Notes under the pieces: model-generated | What the model was told of the DNA's origin: nothing | Databases searched by the model: none | Seen by the model: the letters and a program-made list of their open reading frames with translations, nothing else | Assembly (NCBI GenBank): GCA_003049485.1 | Contig: PYST01000152.1 | Coordinates: 39,522 to 91,233, forward strand | Length of the DNA: 51,712 nt | From: Ophioceras dolichostomum | Taxonomy: Eukaryota > Ascomycota > Sordariomycetes > Magnaporthales > Ophioceraceae | Direction: 5' to 3' | Shown here: positions 13,320-24,152 of the stretch, piece after piece | Layout of the letters: every line of letters begins with the position of its first letter | How positions within the stretch are numbered: position 1 is the first letter of the stretch | Program-made: the position numbers and the translations under genes

Positions 13320-13595
13320 TGGTAGGTGAGTAAGGGAAGTAGGTAGGTAGATCGGTCAGATCAGGTCAGGTAGGCAGAAAAGTAGGTGGTGTAATAGGAA
13401 TCACCATGTATCGGTACATCACATACCTACCTACCTAGCCGGCTAGTCAGCTAGCCGTATAGTCGTCTAATCGTCTAGTCGTGTAGTCGGTCACCTCCCT
13501 AGTCGCCTCCCTACCTACCTACCTGCCTACAAGGGCGGCATCTATTCTATCTACACACCTGCCTACCTAATTGCCTACCTGTCTACCCGACCTAT
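13320..13595. repeat. TAGG/CCTA and TAGTCG repeat block
   Basis: GTAGGTAGGTAG at the left, ACCTACCTACCTA in the middle, then several degenerate (C)TAGTCG units (13444-13505), then CCTACCTACCTACCTGCCTAC. Left and right arms are complementary in sequence, so the block could fold on itself. No open frame of note. Confidence 0.75.
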
Positions 13596-13841
13596 CTGGA
13601 AAACCCCTCGACATGATCGACAGATAGGACGCGCTGCTGCCCCTGCATGTGCCACGCGAGAGATCACTCATCTTTCATCACACACTCCCATAAGCCACCG
13701 AGAACGGAGGCGAAAAGAACAGAAAATGTGAGAAGTGGGGTTTCGCTACGCGTTTTGCGTGCGTGTATATCGCCTATCCGGGTAGGTCGCTACAGTTCGC
13801 TACGTTACCTGAGAGGCAACCGAACAGCAGGACACTTTAGA

Positions 13842-13912
13842 CGTGACAGGGCGTGACAGGGCATGACAGGACAGGCATGACAGGACAGGATATGACAGGA
13901 CTAGACAGGAGA
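13842..13912. repeat. Imperfect TGACAGGRC tandem repeat
   Basis: About seven imperfect copies of a 9-15 base unit built on TGACAGG (for example GTGACAGGGC, ATGACAGGAC). It is noncoding. Confidence 0.8.
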
Positions 13913-14376
13913 GGAGCAAGCGAGATCGGCCGACCGAGCGAAAAACGACCGAGGCGAGCGGCAGATGCAACCGACCGCGCCAGGCTCCAGGCGCGCATCA
14001 CCCTGCGAGGCGCTGTTGAGGCGAAGAGGCGAAGAGGGGGGGTTGCGAACCGCCCCGGTGGTGCCCACGGTGGGTGAATCGAAAATCTGGCTTCTGAGCA
14101 AAAGACGCTTTGGACCGAAAATCATGGGCCGGCATATCATCATCCTGCCCTCCCTGTCTGTCTCTTTGTGTCTGTGTCTCTGTGACTGTCCCCCCTTGCC
14201 AAACCCGGCCCAGACCCAGCCAAGCCATAGGAGCCAGCCTTTCTCTGTCTCCCCTTGTCTCCCCCTGCTTTTCCCTGGAACTTCAGGTCACTTTTCGCGA
14301 AACACCAACACCTTGTGTACACGTCACACCGTCGGAAATGACAAATGAGAGACCGGAGCGTGGTAAGAAAGATACG

Positions 14377-14394
14377 TAGGTAGGTACCTACCTA
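14377..14394. repeat. 18-bp perfect palindrome in a TAGG/CCTA block
   Basis: TAGGTAGGTACCTACCTA is self-complementary over all 18 bases. It sits in a longer block (14375-14460) of TAGG and CCTA words, with a second such block at 14680-14730. Confidence 0.9.
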
Positions 14395-14620
14395 AGGTAG
14401 GTCAGATACTTAGATACCTACCTACCTACCCAAGGTAAGTCAGAGAGGTAAGTAACCAGGTACGCTGTACGCAGGAGGGAGCACGCCAGCCAGCACGCCA
14501 GCCAGCCAGGAGAGAATGTTTACATTCGACTCGAAGGGAGAGAGAGAGCGCGCGAGAGAGGACCAGACAGACCATGGCGACAAGAACTCTCGGCAAAAGA
14601 GGCCAACAAGCGGCACAAGG

Positions 14621-14635
14621 TGACGTGACGTGACG
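14621..14635. promoter_or_regulatory. Three consecutive TGACG words
   Basis: TGACGTGACGTGACG contains three half-sites of the kind bound by CREB/ATF-type bZIP factors. It lies deep in the gene-poor region, about 11.7 kb from the zinc-finger start codon and 1.4 kb from the PCT1 stop, so any target is unclear. Confidence 0.3.
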
Positions 14636-16073
14636 AGACTAGGCTAAGATAGGAGAAAGAAACGGCGGGGACAGTGACTACCTGCCTTCTACCTAGTAGG
14701 TACCTACCTCCACGTAGGTAGGTGTAAGCAACAGGAAATAGCAAAACTGCACATTTAAGCGTAAACCCACGAAATGGGGAACCAGCGACATAAGCGCGCG
14801 CGCGAACCAACAACACTCATAACTCTCCGAGCGCTCCCGGCTTAGAGTGTGTGTGTATGTGTGTGCCCAATCCATCAAAGAAGTCGCCGAAAGATAATAC
14901 AAATTAGTATGTATGTACGTAGTTGACAAAAAAGAAAATAATAATAAAAGAACATAATTCTATTCGACGACAAAAAGAGGAGGAGGAGGAGGGGTGTGAG
15001 TTAGGTCAGTCATGTCGGGCAGACAAGCGAGAAGGGGGAAAGAAGCACGAGAATGGCGGCGCGACCGAGTGAAGAGATGGAAAAGGGGCGGCGGCGGCGG
15101 GTGACGGCGGTGGCGGCGACGACGGCGACGGGCGGGCAGGGCTGCATACGTTTGCAAGCGTGACACCGAAACGACTGTGGAAATGGGGAGGCGAAAAAGG
15201 CACCAGGAAAGAAAAGGAAAAAAAAATTCATCCACCGGCAAACCGTTTTTGGTAATGCCTCCTCTCTCCATTTTCCTTGGCCCTTTCCATCCCTATCATG
15301 GTGGTAGGTGATCTGCCTGTCCGTTCTGTGGTTGTTGTTGGCGGCCGATGATGGCTGTTGGCCGGGCTGTCGAAGCAGTACTGTCGCATTGAGTACCGTA
15401 CCATGGACAAAACCGAACCGGACTCGGGGAGGTACCAAGAAGGGTAAGCCTAGGTAGGGGGCAGGACAACACCCAAGCATACCAGCCAAAACCAGACGAC
15501 CAGATGTTGTTGATGCTTGGTGGCTTGCTTGCTTTCCTAGTTGGCCCCCTCCCCCCTCCCTTCTTCCAAGTCATCATCATCACCCGTCATGATTTTCCGC
15601 CCCAGCCTCGCATTGGGGGGAGGTGGGGTGGGGCGAGGATTGCGGTGGGACGGGAGGTGGACGACTGGTGCTGAGAGGCCGGTTAATTTCCAGCAGGGAT
15701 TGAGTGTACCGGGACTCCAGCCGCTGATTGGGCGTTGGGCCCGTTGGCCTTGGGGTTTGTGGTTCTGCGGCCAAGATGGGGTACAGGAGACAAGATCAGG
15801 CAGGCCAGGCCAGTGAGTTGCCCAAGACGCCCCGGATGGCCGGTCTGGTTTGGCCTGGCTTGGCTGGGCTGGCTTGGTTGGTCCGCCCCGCGCATAAGGC
15901 GATTTGAGAAATAAAAAAGAGGAGAAAAGAGGCGAGAGCACAGGAGATCAAATGAGAAGATCAAATGAAAGGGCGCGCAAACCAAGGGAAAGCTTGAAGG
16001 CGCAGAATTGGGAATGAATGCAAGGGGAGAGGAGTGAGGTGAGGGAGTGGGAGAGAAAAAGCGGTGACATTGA

Positions 16074-18723
16074 CTACGCCGCAGAGGCAGAGGCAGAGGA
16101 GGCTGCGGCCGGGACGATCCGACGAGAGGTCGAGGCTTTCTCCTTCTCCTTCTCCTCACTCTCCTCGGAGTCATCGTCGCTAGGCGGGCGTGAGGAGGAG
16201 TCCTCCCTGTCCCTCAGGCTTCTCCGGCTCTTGGTCATCTACATCAACACCCAACCGTGGTTAGTCAGAGCGATCACAGCGATCATTCAAGCGAGCACCA
16301 GAAAAGTAGACCGAAGGCGAAATTGCGTGATTCCATGTGTCCACGGCACACGCTTGTGTTGGCAGTGAGTGAGGTGAGTGAGCGAGTGGCGATAGCAACA
16401 ATGCATAGTCGGAACTACAGCACCAGGCACTGGCTGGCACTGGCTGGCACTGAATCCAAAGCAGCAGAATGCAGAGAGCTGAAATGGGAAGAGAACGGTG
16501 AGGCAAAGAAAAAAAAAGCGGGTGACGAGTGTGGCCATGCAGGCGCCGTGTGTTCTTGGTGGTTTGGGGTGATGTGATTGATGGGGGCCGTAAGACCGGT
16601 CAGGTCTGGCCGTGCCGCGCCCGAACTTCTCAACTGAAACACAGGGACCAGCCAGGAGAGGACGAGCTGAAATTCGAACGCGGGACAAAGGAAGGAAAGT
16701 TGACGAGGTTCAACAAATCGGCGACGAGACGATTCGTGATAGGGCCGAGTTTTCGCGAGTGGGTAAATGGGGGGAGATTGGGGGGTAATGGGGGTCGGAA
16801 GGGAAAGGGGAAAAAGGAGAGAAGGAGGAGGGGTGTAAGCAGGAAGGGGGAAGGTCTGGAGACAAGGAGACCCGAAGATGCACGAGTATGCGGGTTCAAG
16901 GAGGGAGATGGAGAGAGTGAGAGAACAGGAGAAAGAAGCAGGCCAAGAGAGACGAAGACGAGAACACACGAGAACGAACGAGAACAGTCTAGTCCATGCA
17001 TGCTCGTCACCGCCCTCTGGCGCCTCCTGCTCCTGCCTCTCGCTTCCTCGAGGCTTCCTCTAGCGTCAAACATCGGAAGCAGAACAGTACATACCCATGA
17101 CCTTACACCTCCAATCAGCCCCACGGCGTACCCAGCGACGAAGTCATTTGGTGCACTGCCGCCGCCAGGCGTAGTAGGCGATCTCGCGCTCGCCGCGGTG
17201 GCTGACTGCGGGCTCGAAACGGTGGGGCCGCCGGCGTCGGCACCGGCACCGGCACCAACGCCGTTGGATACGGGCAGCTGCAGCGAGAGCCGGGCCGGCG
17301 CGGGGCTCTGCGGACGGCTGGACGGCGGCCAGTACTGGCGCAGCTCGCGGCTGAGCTCTTGGCCCGTCGTCGCCCAGTTCTGCCGGATGTTGTCGCGCAG
17401 GTCCTGGACGTGGCGCTTGAGATCGAGCTCGTTCTTCTTGAGCCAGCTGACGTTGAGCTCCTGTCTCGACGTGCCGCGCTTGAACTGCCTGGCGATATAC
17501 TTCTCGTAGTCGCGGACGATCCTGTACATGGAGCGGGTTGGATTAGTTTAGTTTCGCGGTTTCGCCGAGGTCAGCGACCGCCATCCAGTGCTTCACTGCT
17601 GCTTTGCGCATGTGGCATGTATGAGACTTTGGGAAGCCCTCCTAGGCGAGGTAATGACGTACTTGGTGATGATTCCTGTGGTGCTCACGCCCTCAGTGCG
17701 CTGCGTCACCAAGAACTTGCCTGCCGCCTTGATGGGCGCATAGATGTCGTCACCCTCGTCGGCGCCGTATGGAATGTCGTCGTGCGCGACGTAGTCGATT
17801 TGGTGCTTTTCGAGGAACTCGGGCGTGACGATCCAGGGGCAGTTCTCGACCACCTCGTCGACCCATCGGCAGTGGCGGACCGTCTCGGCTCGCTCTTTGC
17901 CCGATAGTACCGTGAGGCCCTTGCGCTTGTGTGTATCGGCGTCGCCCGTTACTCCGACTAGTAGGTACACGTCGGGGAACGCCTTCTTGGCTTGTTCTAG
18001 TTGACGCATGTGTCTATGGGATAGCCGTCAGCAATCAGTCAACCGTCGGCTCGCCTCGAACAAGCAGGCCGGCCTGCACGCATGGGGAGCTTCCGTCCAC
18101 TCCTCCTCCCCTCTGGTCCCCTCTAGTCCCCCATCCCCTCGAACTCACCCTAGATGGAAAAGATCGAACACGCCGTCCGCGTAGACTCTGATTGGCCGTC
18201 CGACAGGGGGATCGTTGGTGCGGTAGCCGACCGGGTGCGTCAGGATGCCGAGCGGAGGCGGGGCCATCGACCCTTCGCCGGCCTCGGCGTCGGCATCAGC
18301 ATCAGCATCGGCATCGGCATCAGCATCGGCATCCTCATCCTCATCCACGTCTGCGCCTGTGTCGGGTACGGCGGCATCCTTATCCGTCTTCCTCCCCTTG
18401 CGGGCCACGCGCTCCTTAATGTCGACGCTCGCCTCGGTGGTGTCGCTGGGTTCACCTGGGTCGGCACCGGCGCTAGAACTGGACGGGTTGCCGGACCGCT
18501 GGCGCTTAAGCGGCGGGTGACTGTTACTGCTGGTCGTGTCCGTCGGCTTGCGCAGAATGCTGGGCTCACCCGTCTCCGCCGCCGTGGTATCGCCTTCTTC
18601 GGCTGAGGCGTCACGCGACTCCGACGTCTGCAAGATCTCGGCGGGGATCGTGCTAGTGCTTCCAGCGCCGTTACGCTTTCGCTTGCCCGAGTGGGCGTTG
18701 AGCACCGGTGACGCTGATGACAT
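16074..18723 (-). CDS. PCT1: Choline-phosphate cytidylyltransferase
   Basis: Makes CDP-choline from CTP and phosphocholine, the rate-limiting step of the Kennedy pathway for phosphatidylcholine. Exons: 18723-18149, 18013-17663, 17521-17095, 16238-16074; all GT-AG, phases agree, 505 aa. An acidic Asp-Ala repeat (about residues 150-170) precedes the catalytic domain. Nucleotidyltransferase motifs are visible: H190-L-G-H193 (ADGVFDLFHLGH), with an intron between Gly and His, and RTEGVSTT at 297-304. A lysine-rich amphipathic segment (FKRGTSRQELNVSWLKKN, then DLKRHVQDLRDNIRQNW) matches the membrane-sensing helix of the family. The last exon, reached by a GTATGT donor after VRSW, encodes MTKSRRSLRDRED and a Ser/Glu-rich tail, a usual phosphorylation region. 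Function is secure; the acidic N-terminus is unusually repetitive. Confidence 0.96.
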
Positions 18724-20963
18724 GGCTTCGAGCAGTTTGTTCGAGCAGTTTGGGCAAGGTCCTGGCTGGAGGTTTTCGCTTCGGTACCTTCAGCTCGGCG
18801 AGACTGGGCTTTCGCTATCGTTCAGCTCTGCCCCGCTGGCTAAGGCGCGACCGGATTTGCGTGCGGTGCGCATGCGACTCTCCGGTCGACAGCCGTCGGG
18901 CAATGAGCTCTTTTTGTGCTCTCGTCAATACAAGATACCTAGAGGTAGCTTGCCAGGTCGATGAGTCTGTACCTCGGCCGATAAGTCTTCCCAACAAAAA
19001 GCATGCGCAGTCTCCCACACGCTCTCTCGCAAAGCAGGTGATCGTCCCAATGGCTCGAATCGAAACTCCGGCTAGCTCAAGCTGGGGTAACTGCGGGCAG
19101 CCGCGTGATGGGGAATTCGAGGGCAAGCTGAATGCGAGAGACGTCACGCCGAATTGTCCATGCGGCTAATAGAAGTCGGTCTAATAGAGTTTTTGGTGGG
19201 CTTCGGGCTGTTGCTTGGACGCTAATAGACAGTGACGACCGCTTTTTGTTGGGCTTTTGTGCTCGTACAATTAGTTCCGCACACACTGGACAGCTTGAAC
19301 TTTTTGAAGTCGTGTGCCGCCAACAAGAAAAAAGGGAGCTGCGCTAAAGTTGGAGAGCTGATACTGTTAGCTAGTAGGTTTAACAGACAGAAGCTAACTT
19401 TTCGCGGTGATCAACAGGCAAACCGGAAAGACAGAAGAAGACGGGATGAAAGTCTAAGGATAGGTATTCAGAATAGGGGGTGTCCCGACCGAATTGGGTT
19501 TGGAAATTGTCCCAGCACCACAAATTTCAACAATCCCACCGTGGAAGACAGACCCCTGTGGATGATGATTTTGAACTTTTTTGTTCCTCCCCACGACACG
19601 ATATTGCTTGGCCAAAGGTGGCGTCATCACTGCCAGAATCTCGATGTGGCTGGATGGCAGAATTACATAAGGGGCTTCAGTGCGAAGAAGTAACTGGCTG
19701 TTATCACGTGCTGCCGGTCTCGTTGCACTCCGTTTGACACGCAGCCATCGAGGATGATGACGACGGACGAGAGGAACCAAAACCTGAAAAGACGGATACA
19801 CCGTCTACTGCAAGACAAGTGCACTACTACGACATGCGCTCACTCCAGTGGACGATCGTTTCCATCAGCTTTCAAGGATAGTCGCGCTAATGCACCTTAA
19901 TCCAGCCCATGTGTGGCTGAGTGATGATGTATGTCTCGAGGGCTCTTTGATGAAAGTGAGTGAGTGGCCGGTAGAACAGGGAGCACAAAAAGTTTCTCCG
20001 ACGCTCTGAATCCCCGAGCTCGTGTAACTGTTACCAGTGAGCCTGTCCGGAGCTCACCTTTGGGAGCTAATGTCGTGGCTGTTGAAAAGCTCTTTGAGAA
20101 AACGCGATCAACACTGACCTGTACCGCTCTGGACCATCTTTAAGGAGGCAAGTGGACTATTTGGAAACCACTGACCGCATCTTGCTTTCGGCCCCGCTGG
20201 GTTGATAAGGAGTACCCCCGAAGAAAGAAGCCCGACTTCTTGGCTCGTTCTTCGAGGAAACAGCGCACTGAGCTACGTGCATCAACGACCAATGAACACC
20301 ACACCCAAACATGCTCGCCAGATATATTCAGCCAGTGTTGGCGCTCCATGCCTGCAAGCAGAAGACGTATGAGCCTGTGGCAGAAGCGGTGGGAAGCTTC
20401 GTCGACGCTTTGGCTCGAGGACATTGGTTGATGACCTTCTCCCAGAGACTGTTATTGTGCGCAGAAAAGCAGCACAGGCGACCCAGGCGAGTTTCATGGG
20501 CTTTGCGACCTCTTGTGCGTAAATCAACGTTTCAGTACGGCTGCAATATTTGCATTAAAAGTATATCGACACTGCTACCTTAACACAAGTGCAGTAAGCG
20601 GTACAACGAAGCGTACACATCTAAGAGGCCCAAGCCAAGAGGCAGAAAGAGCAATGATCGAATGATTCTATAATGATGCAAGAGAGCAAGAAACTTCACC
20701 GCCAGTTCCATCGTAAGGGTAATAACTGCTTCACTCCGGCGTTTCCACGTTGCCATTCGATATGCAAATGACCCATCCATCCTACAACCATCGCCCACTC
20801 TGACATACAGCCAGCCGACCAATGCGACTCGGCCCACAGCAACGCAAGTGACGCACGTAAGAGCAATGCAATATAAACACCAACACAAGATCATGTTCCG
20901 GGGAGGAGAAACTTGATATAGACGCCGTCGAACAAGGAGAAAATGAGGGCAGGATATACAAAG
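18724..20963. other. Intergenic, upstream of PCT1 and downstream of the F-box gene
   Basis: 2.2 kb between two minus-strand genes. No domain-bearing frame is seen. The part next to PCT1 should hold its promoter; I see no clear motif beyond general GC-rich sequence and several CTAATAG words at 19170-19230. Confidence 0.6.
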
Positions 20964-22034
20964 TCAAGTGCTCCCAGAAGCCGAGGGAGCCGCCGCAGCT
21001 GCGGGCAGGGTCGTCTTCGCGACCCTGTGTCGTCCGCACCGGCCAGGCTTCTTCGGGTTGCTGAGGTAGCAAAAGCTCTTGGCACCCTCAGGCGCCTTGG
21101 GGCCGAACTTCTGCCGGACGCCGCAGTACTCATACGACGCGGGCATCCAAGACTGGATGTGCTTGTGGAGCTCGCACCGCGAGATGCCGCACTTCCGGCA
21201 GTAGGCCTGGCCGCGGACGCGGAGGAGCGCGAGCGCCTTCTTCTCCTTCTCCTTGTCCTCGGCGGCCGTGGTCGTCGTTGAGGTCCCGGTCCCGGTCCCG
21301 TGATTCAACGGCGGTGCCGACTCCGTCGTCGGGCTGCTGGGTACGCTCCGGACGGTCCCGGCCAAGTGCCAGGCCCACTCCATGTCGTTGGGCCCGGAGC
21401 GGCGCACAGAGAGCGGGACGGTACCGTGCATGCGGCGATGGATGTTGTAGAAATGCTTGTTCGTCAGACCCAGGCACGTCCCATCGATGGGGTCGAGGAA
21501 GTCGAAGATTGCGAAGTGCAGCTCGCCGGGGAGGTCGGTCAGGACCATCTTCTCAGATAGGCGGTGCGTGCGCGGGGCGGGCTCGTAGTCCATGACCGAG
21601 TACGAGCGGCGAGGCGGGGGGAGAGCCGGCCGGCGCAGACGAGGCTGCTCCTGCTTGGGTGGTGAGGCTGAAGCCTTGGAGGAGTTGTTGGATGACGTTG
21701 ACGTCATAGAGACCCTGTCAGAGTCTGGTTGGGGTTTGGCGGGATGGGATCCCTCGGTGGGGAACGCCTCCGCGACGGGAGAAGGCATCCCTTCCGCTGC
21801 CTGCTCCAGCTCCTTATCTCGTCGTCCACGGATGGCATAGACAACGCTCGCCGTACCATAACTTTGCGGTGAGTCGGGCACCTGGTAGTCGTATACCGTA
21901 TGAGACCTTCTCGGGGCCCTGAAAGCCTCCCTCTTGAGGCCCATCTCCTTCAAGGTGTGCTCTTCCCGGGTGAGCAAATGGGAGTCGGCCGCCAGGGTAG
22001 ACGCTGCGCCGCTGGTGATAGAGAGGGCGGCCAT
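20964..22034 (-). CDS. F-box protein with Cys/His-rich C-terminus
   Basis: Probable substrate receptor of an SCF ubiquitin ligase. It is a single exon of 356 aa; I take the ATG at 22034 (MAALSITSG), which has purines at -3 (ACGATGGCC context). The open frame extends upstream without another ATG. Residues 163-205 are an F-box (LTDLPGELHFAIFDFLDP). Residues 278-345 carry YCRKCGISRCELHKHIQ and further Cys (SFCYLSNPKKPGRCGRH), a likely metal-binding module after the F-box. The N-terminal half is Ser/Pro-rich and contains two related motifs, PRRSHTVYDY and PRRSYSVMDY. The substrate is unknown and no named orthologue is recognised. Confidence 0.85.
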   Translation of the reverse strand: MAALSITSGAASTLAADSHLLTREEHTLKEMGLKREAFRAPRRSHTVYDYQVPDSPQSYGTASVVYAIRGRRDKELEQAAEGMPSPVAEAFPTEGSHPAKPQPDSDRVSMTSTSSNNSSKASASPPKQEQPRLRRPALPPPRRSYSVMDYEPAPRTHRLSEKMVLTDLPGELHFAIFDFLDPIDGTCLGLTNKHFYNIHRRMHGTVPLSVRRSGPNDMEWAWHLAGTVRSVPSSPTTESAPPLNHGTGTGTSTTTTAAEDKEKEKKALALLRVRGQAYCRKCGISRCELHKHIQSWMPASYEYCGVRQKFGPKAPEGAKSFCYLSNPKKPGRCGRHRVAKTTLPAAAAAPSASGST

Positions 22035-24152
22035 CGTATCCAGAGCCTCCGAGGAAGGAGACGGTTTAGTTGACTTGACTTGAACTGCGAACTTGGGAAG
22101 AGCACCACACAATAAGGCGGGAGGGTTGAGTTGAAATGAGCCCTGAGTTGTGTTTGGCTCAAAGCAAGGGGCCGACAGTAAGGCAGCACCCTAGTTGCGA
22201 AGCGTTACGCAGGGGAAACGGGCAATGACGACGTCGGTCGATCCGAGCGATGTGGAGAGTTTTGAGGCTTGAGAGGCAGATAGATCTTTCCGCAAAGACG
22301 GAAATCGTTCAGGTCCCGAGATCGTGGTCACTGAGCAGCAGTGGGACTGACGGGAGAGTCTTCACTAGCAAGCTCATGAATATACGAGAGAGAGGAAATA
22401 GGAAAATGGTTGGGGAAGCCTCAGGAGATATTAACCATTAGGTTAAGTTTGTGAGGCGACTGGGGTTGTGGCTGTCCAGGTCTCAGGAACGGGTCGACTG
22501 GGGGATGAATGGATAATATAGTGGCGGACAATTGCGAAAAGGGAGGCAAGCGCAAATGGCTGGATGGTGGTGTGGTTCGTGGGGGGATGCCTTCAGACTC
22601 TAGAAACGGGATAGGCGACAGAGCAAGTTCCGCGCAGGTTGCCGGTGATGATGGAATGAACTCAGGATCGGGAAGCGATCGACGTGAGGGATTGCACTCG
22701 AGTGATCCAGACTCTGTTCGCCCTGTGTGCCAAGGTGGACCCCACGCACGGCGCTGATGCTGTGGCCTTTCAATCCTGGTGGGTCTGTGGAGGGGACCAG
22801 GAGGCGTCCTTGCCGAGATCGCTAATCGAAGCCGCCCGGTCGCCAGGATTGGTGCGGAGGTCGAATAGTTGCGTCAGGACAAGAATTCGGTGCGACCTCA
22901 ACTTCAACAGAGGGGCGGGGAGTGATTGAGTTGTCCTCGAAAGTTAGCCGGACGTGCCGTATTCCCCAGGTGCCCAGGCACAGAAGGCACAGAAGGCCGC
23001 GGCCATTGCCGGTCTGCTGTGGTGGCCTCCAGGCAGCGCGGCCAAGGCAGCCGACGCTTTAGCTGGGAAGACGCAGTTTTCCCACCAGGCAAGCCAGGTT
23101 AGGTTGGCACGCGACCGCTTGCCTGTGGGCGTTGGTCCATCCGAAATCAAGCGGCACCTGGCTGTTTGACTTGCGGGTGGCAAACTTAGATACGAGCACC
23201 AGCGCACTCCCCATATTTTTAATTCACGCTCTTAGGGAACTACGGGGACGTCATTTGGTGTTCGAGGTACGTCGTGAGGGTCCTAGAGGCACTTTGTAGG
23301 CGCTCCGCTTTCTCGAATCCGTTTGGATGGCTTGGGCTGGTGGCAATAGCGGTTGGAAAAACCACTCTCTGCCGTCAACGTCAACTACACACAGGTCGGG
23401 CCGTCAATCCAGGCTCTTGGACCCCCAACGTCGGCCGTGCATCCACATGTCCTGGTTTTGGTGGTTGAAGGTCCGACCGTTGACATGCATCAGGGGCGCT
23501 TTCACGTGCGAGAAACTCGTCAGTTGGGCATTAGCCAAGTTGGAAGTTGGCATTCCCATTCAGAAGTGGCCTTGCTTGTCTGGAGGCTCAAAGCAACGCC
23601 GTCGGGGTCTTCCTGACTATCATCATTCTTGTCGCCTGGTCTCAGACTCTCAGCTCATTGCCCCGCAACTGTCAGGCCAGAAAATCGTGGAATCGGGACC
23701 TGATCCTGGGACCGACACCTCCGCTCGGCGGCAATCCCCGGTGCGTCGTCCGGGATCCACTCATGGTGGGTTCGGCAAGGACAGAAGTTGAGTCGCATAT
23801 GCAAAATCCCTGAGGAAGCCCTGACCTTGGATATGAATACCCCTATATGCAATTACCTCTACGCTACCTGCTTCCGCAAGATCTGGATGCGGTAACCACG
23901 GCTGAGATGCCCAAAATTGCGCGACATTTTGTGGTAAGTCCCCGAGAGCGACTGTTTTAGCAAAATAATAGACAGGGAGAACTCGAATTGGCAGTGCTAG
24001 CTGTTCCCAAAGAAATATGATGGCAATTTTGATATGAACGCCCGACACAACAAAAGAGCCATATAGAAACCAGAACAACAAAGAAAAGAGAAAGCAATTG
24101 TGTTATCAATGTGTTGTGTAACACCCCGTACATGCATGCCTAGATGGACTGA
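22035..24152. other. Intergenic, F-box promoter side and dynein light chain 3' side
   Basis: 2.1 kb between two minus-strand genes. Open frames here have no recognisable domain and mixed composition. I see no RNA gene or repeat of note. Confidence 0.6.

Larger units (their letters stand above)
2881..16073. other. 13.2 kb gene-poor region upstream of the zinc-finger gene
   Basis: I find no reading frame here with recognisable domains, consistent fungal codon use or plausible splicing to a conserved protein. The first 500 bases are purine-rich on plus, so CT-rich on minus, as expected for the promoter and leader of the minus-strand factor. Further purine or A-rich tracts lie at 3440-3560, 4110-4170 and 4670-4705; CT-rich plus-strand tracts lie at 10280-10830. 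Microsatellites and TAGG/CCTA blocks are listed separately. It may hold a long spliced 5' leader, distal control elements or a non-coding RNA; none can be shown from sequence alone. Confidence 0.6.

Noticed and set aside
16630..17094. Read-through of PCT1 exon 3 into the following open frame
   Set aside because: A GTATGT donor follows VRSW and a later exon at 16238-16074 restores the conserved MTKSRRS tail; the read-through sequence is Ser/Leu-rich intron.
16529..17509. 326-aa plus-strand frame opposite PCT1 exon 3 and intron 3
   Set aside because: No recognisable domain; the minus strand there encodes a conserved PCT1 exon.
22035..22112. 26-codon N-terminal extension of the F-box protein
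   Set aside because: The extension has no ATG; it would need a TTG start, while the ATG at 22034 has a strong context.
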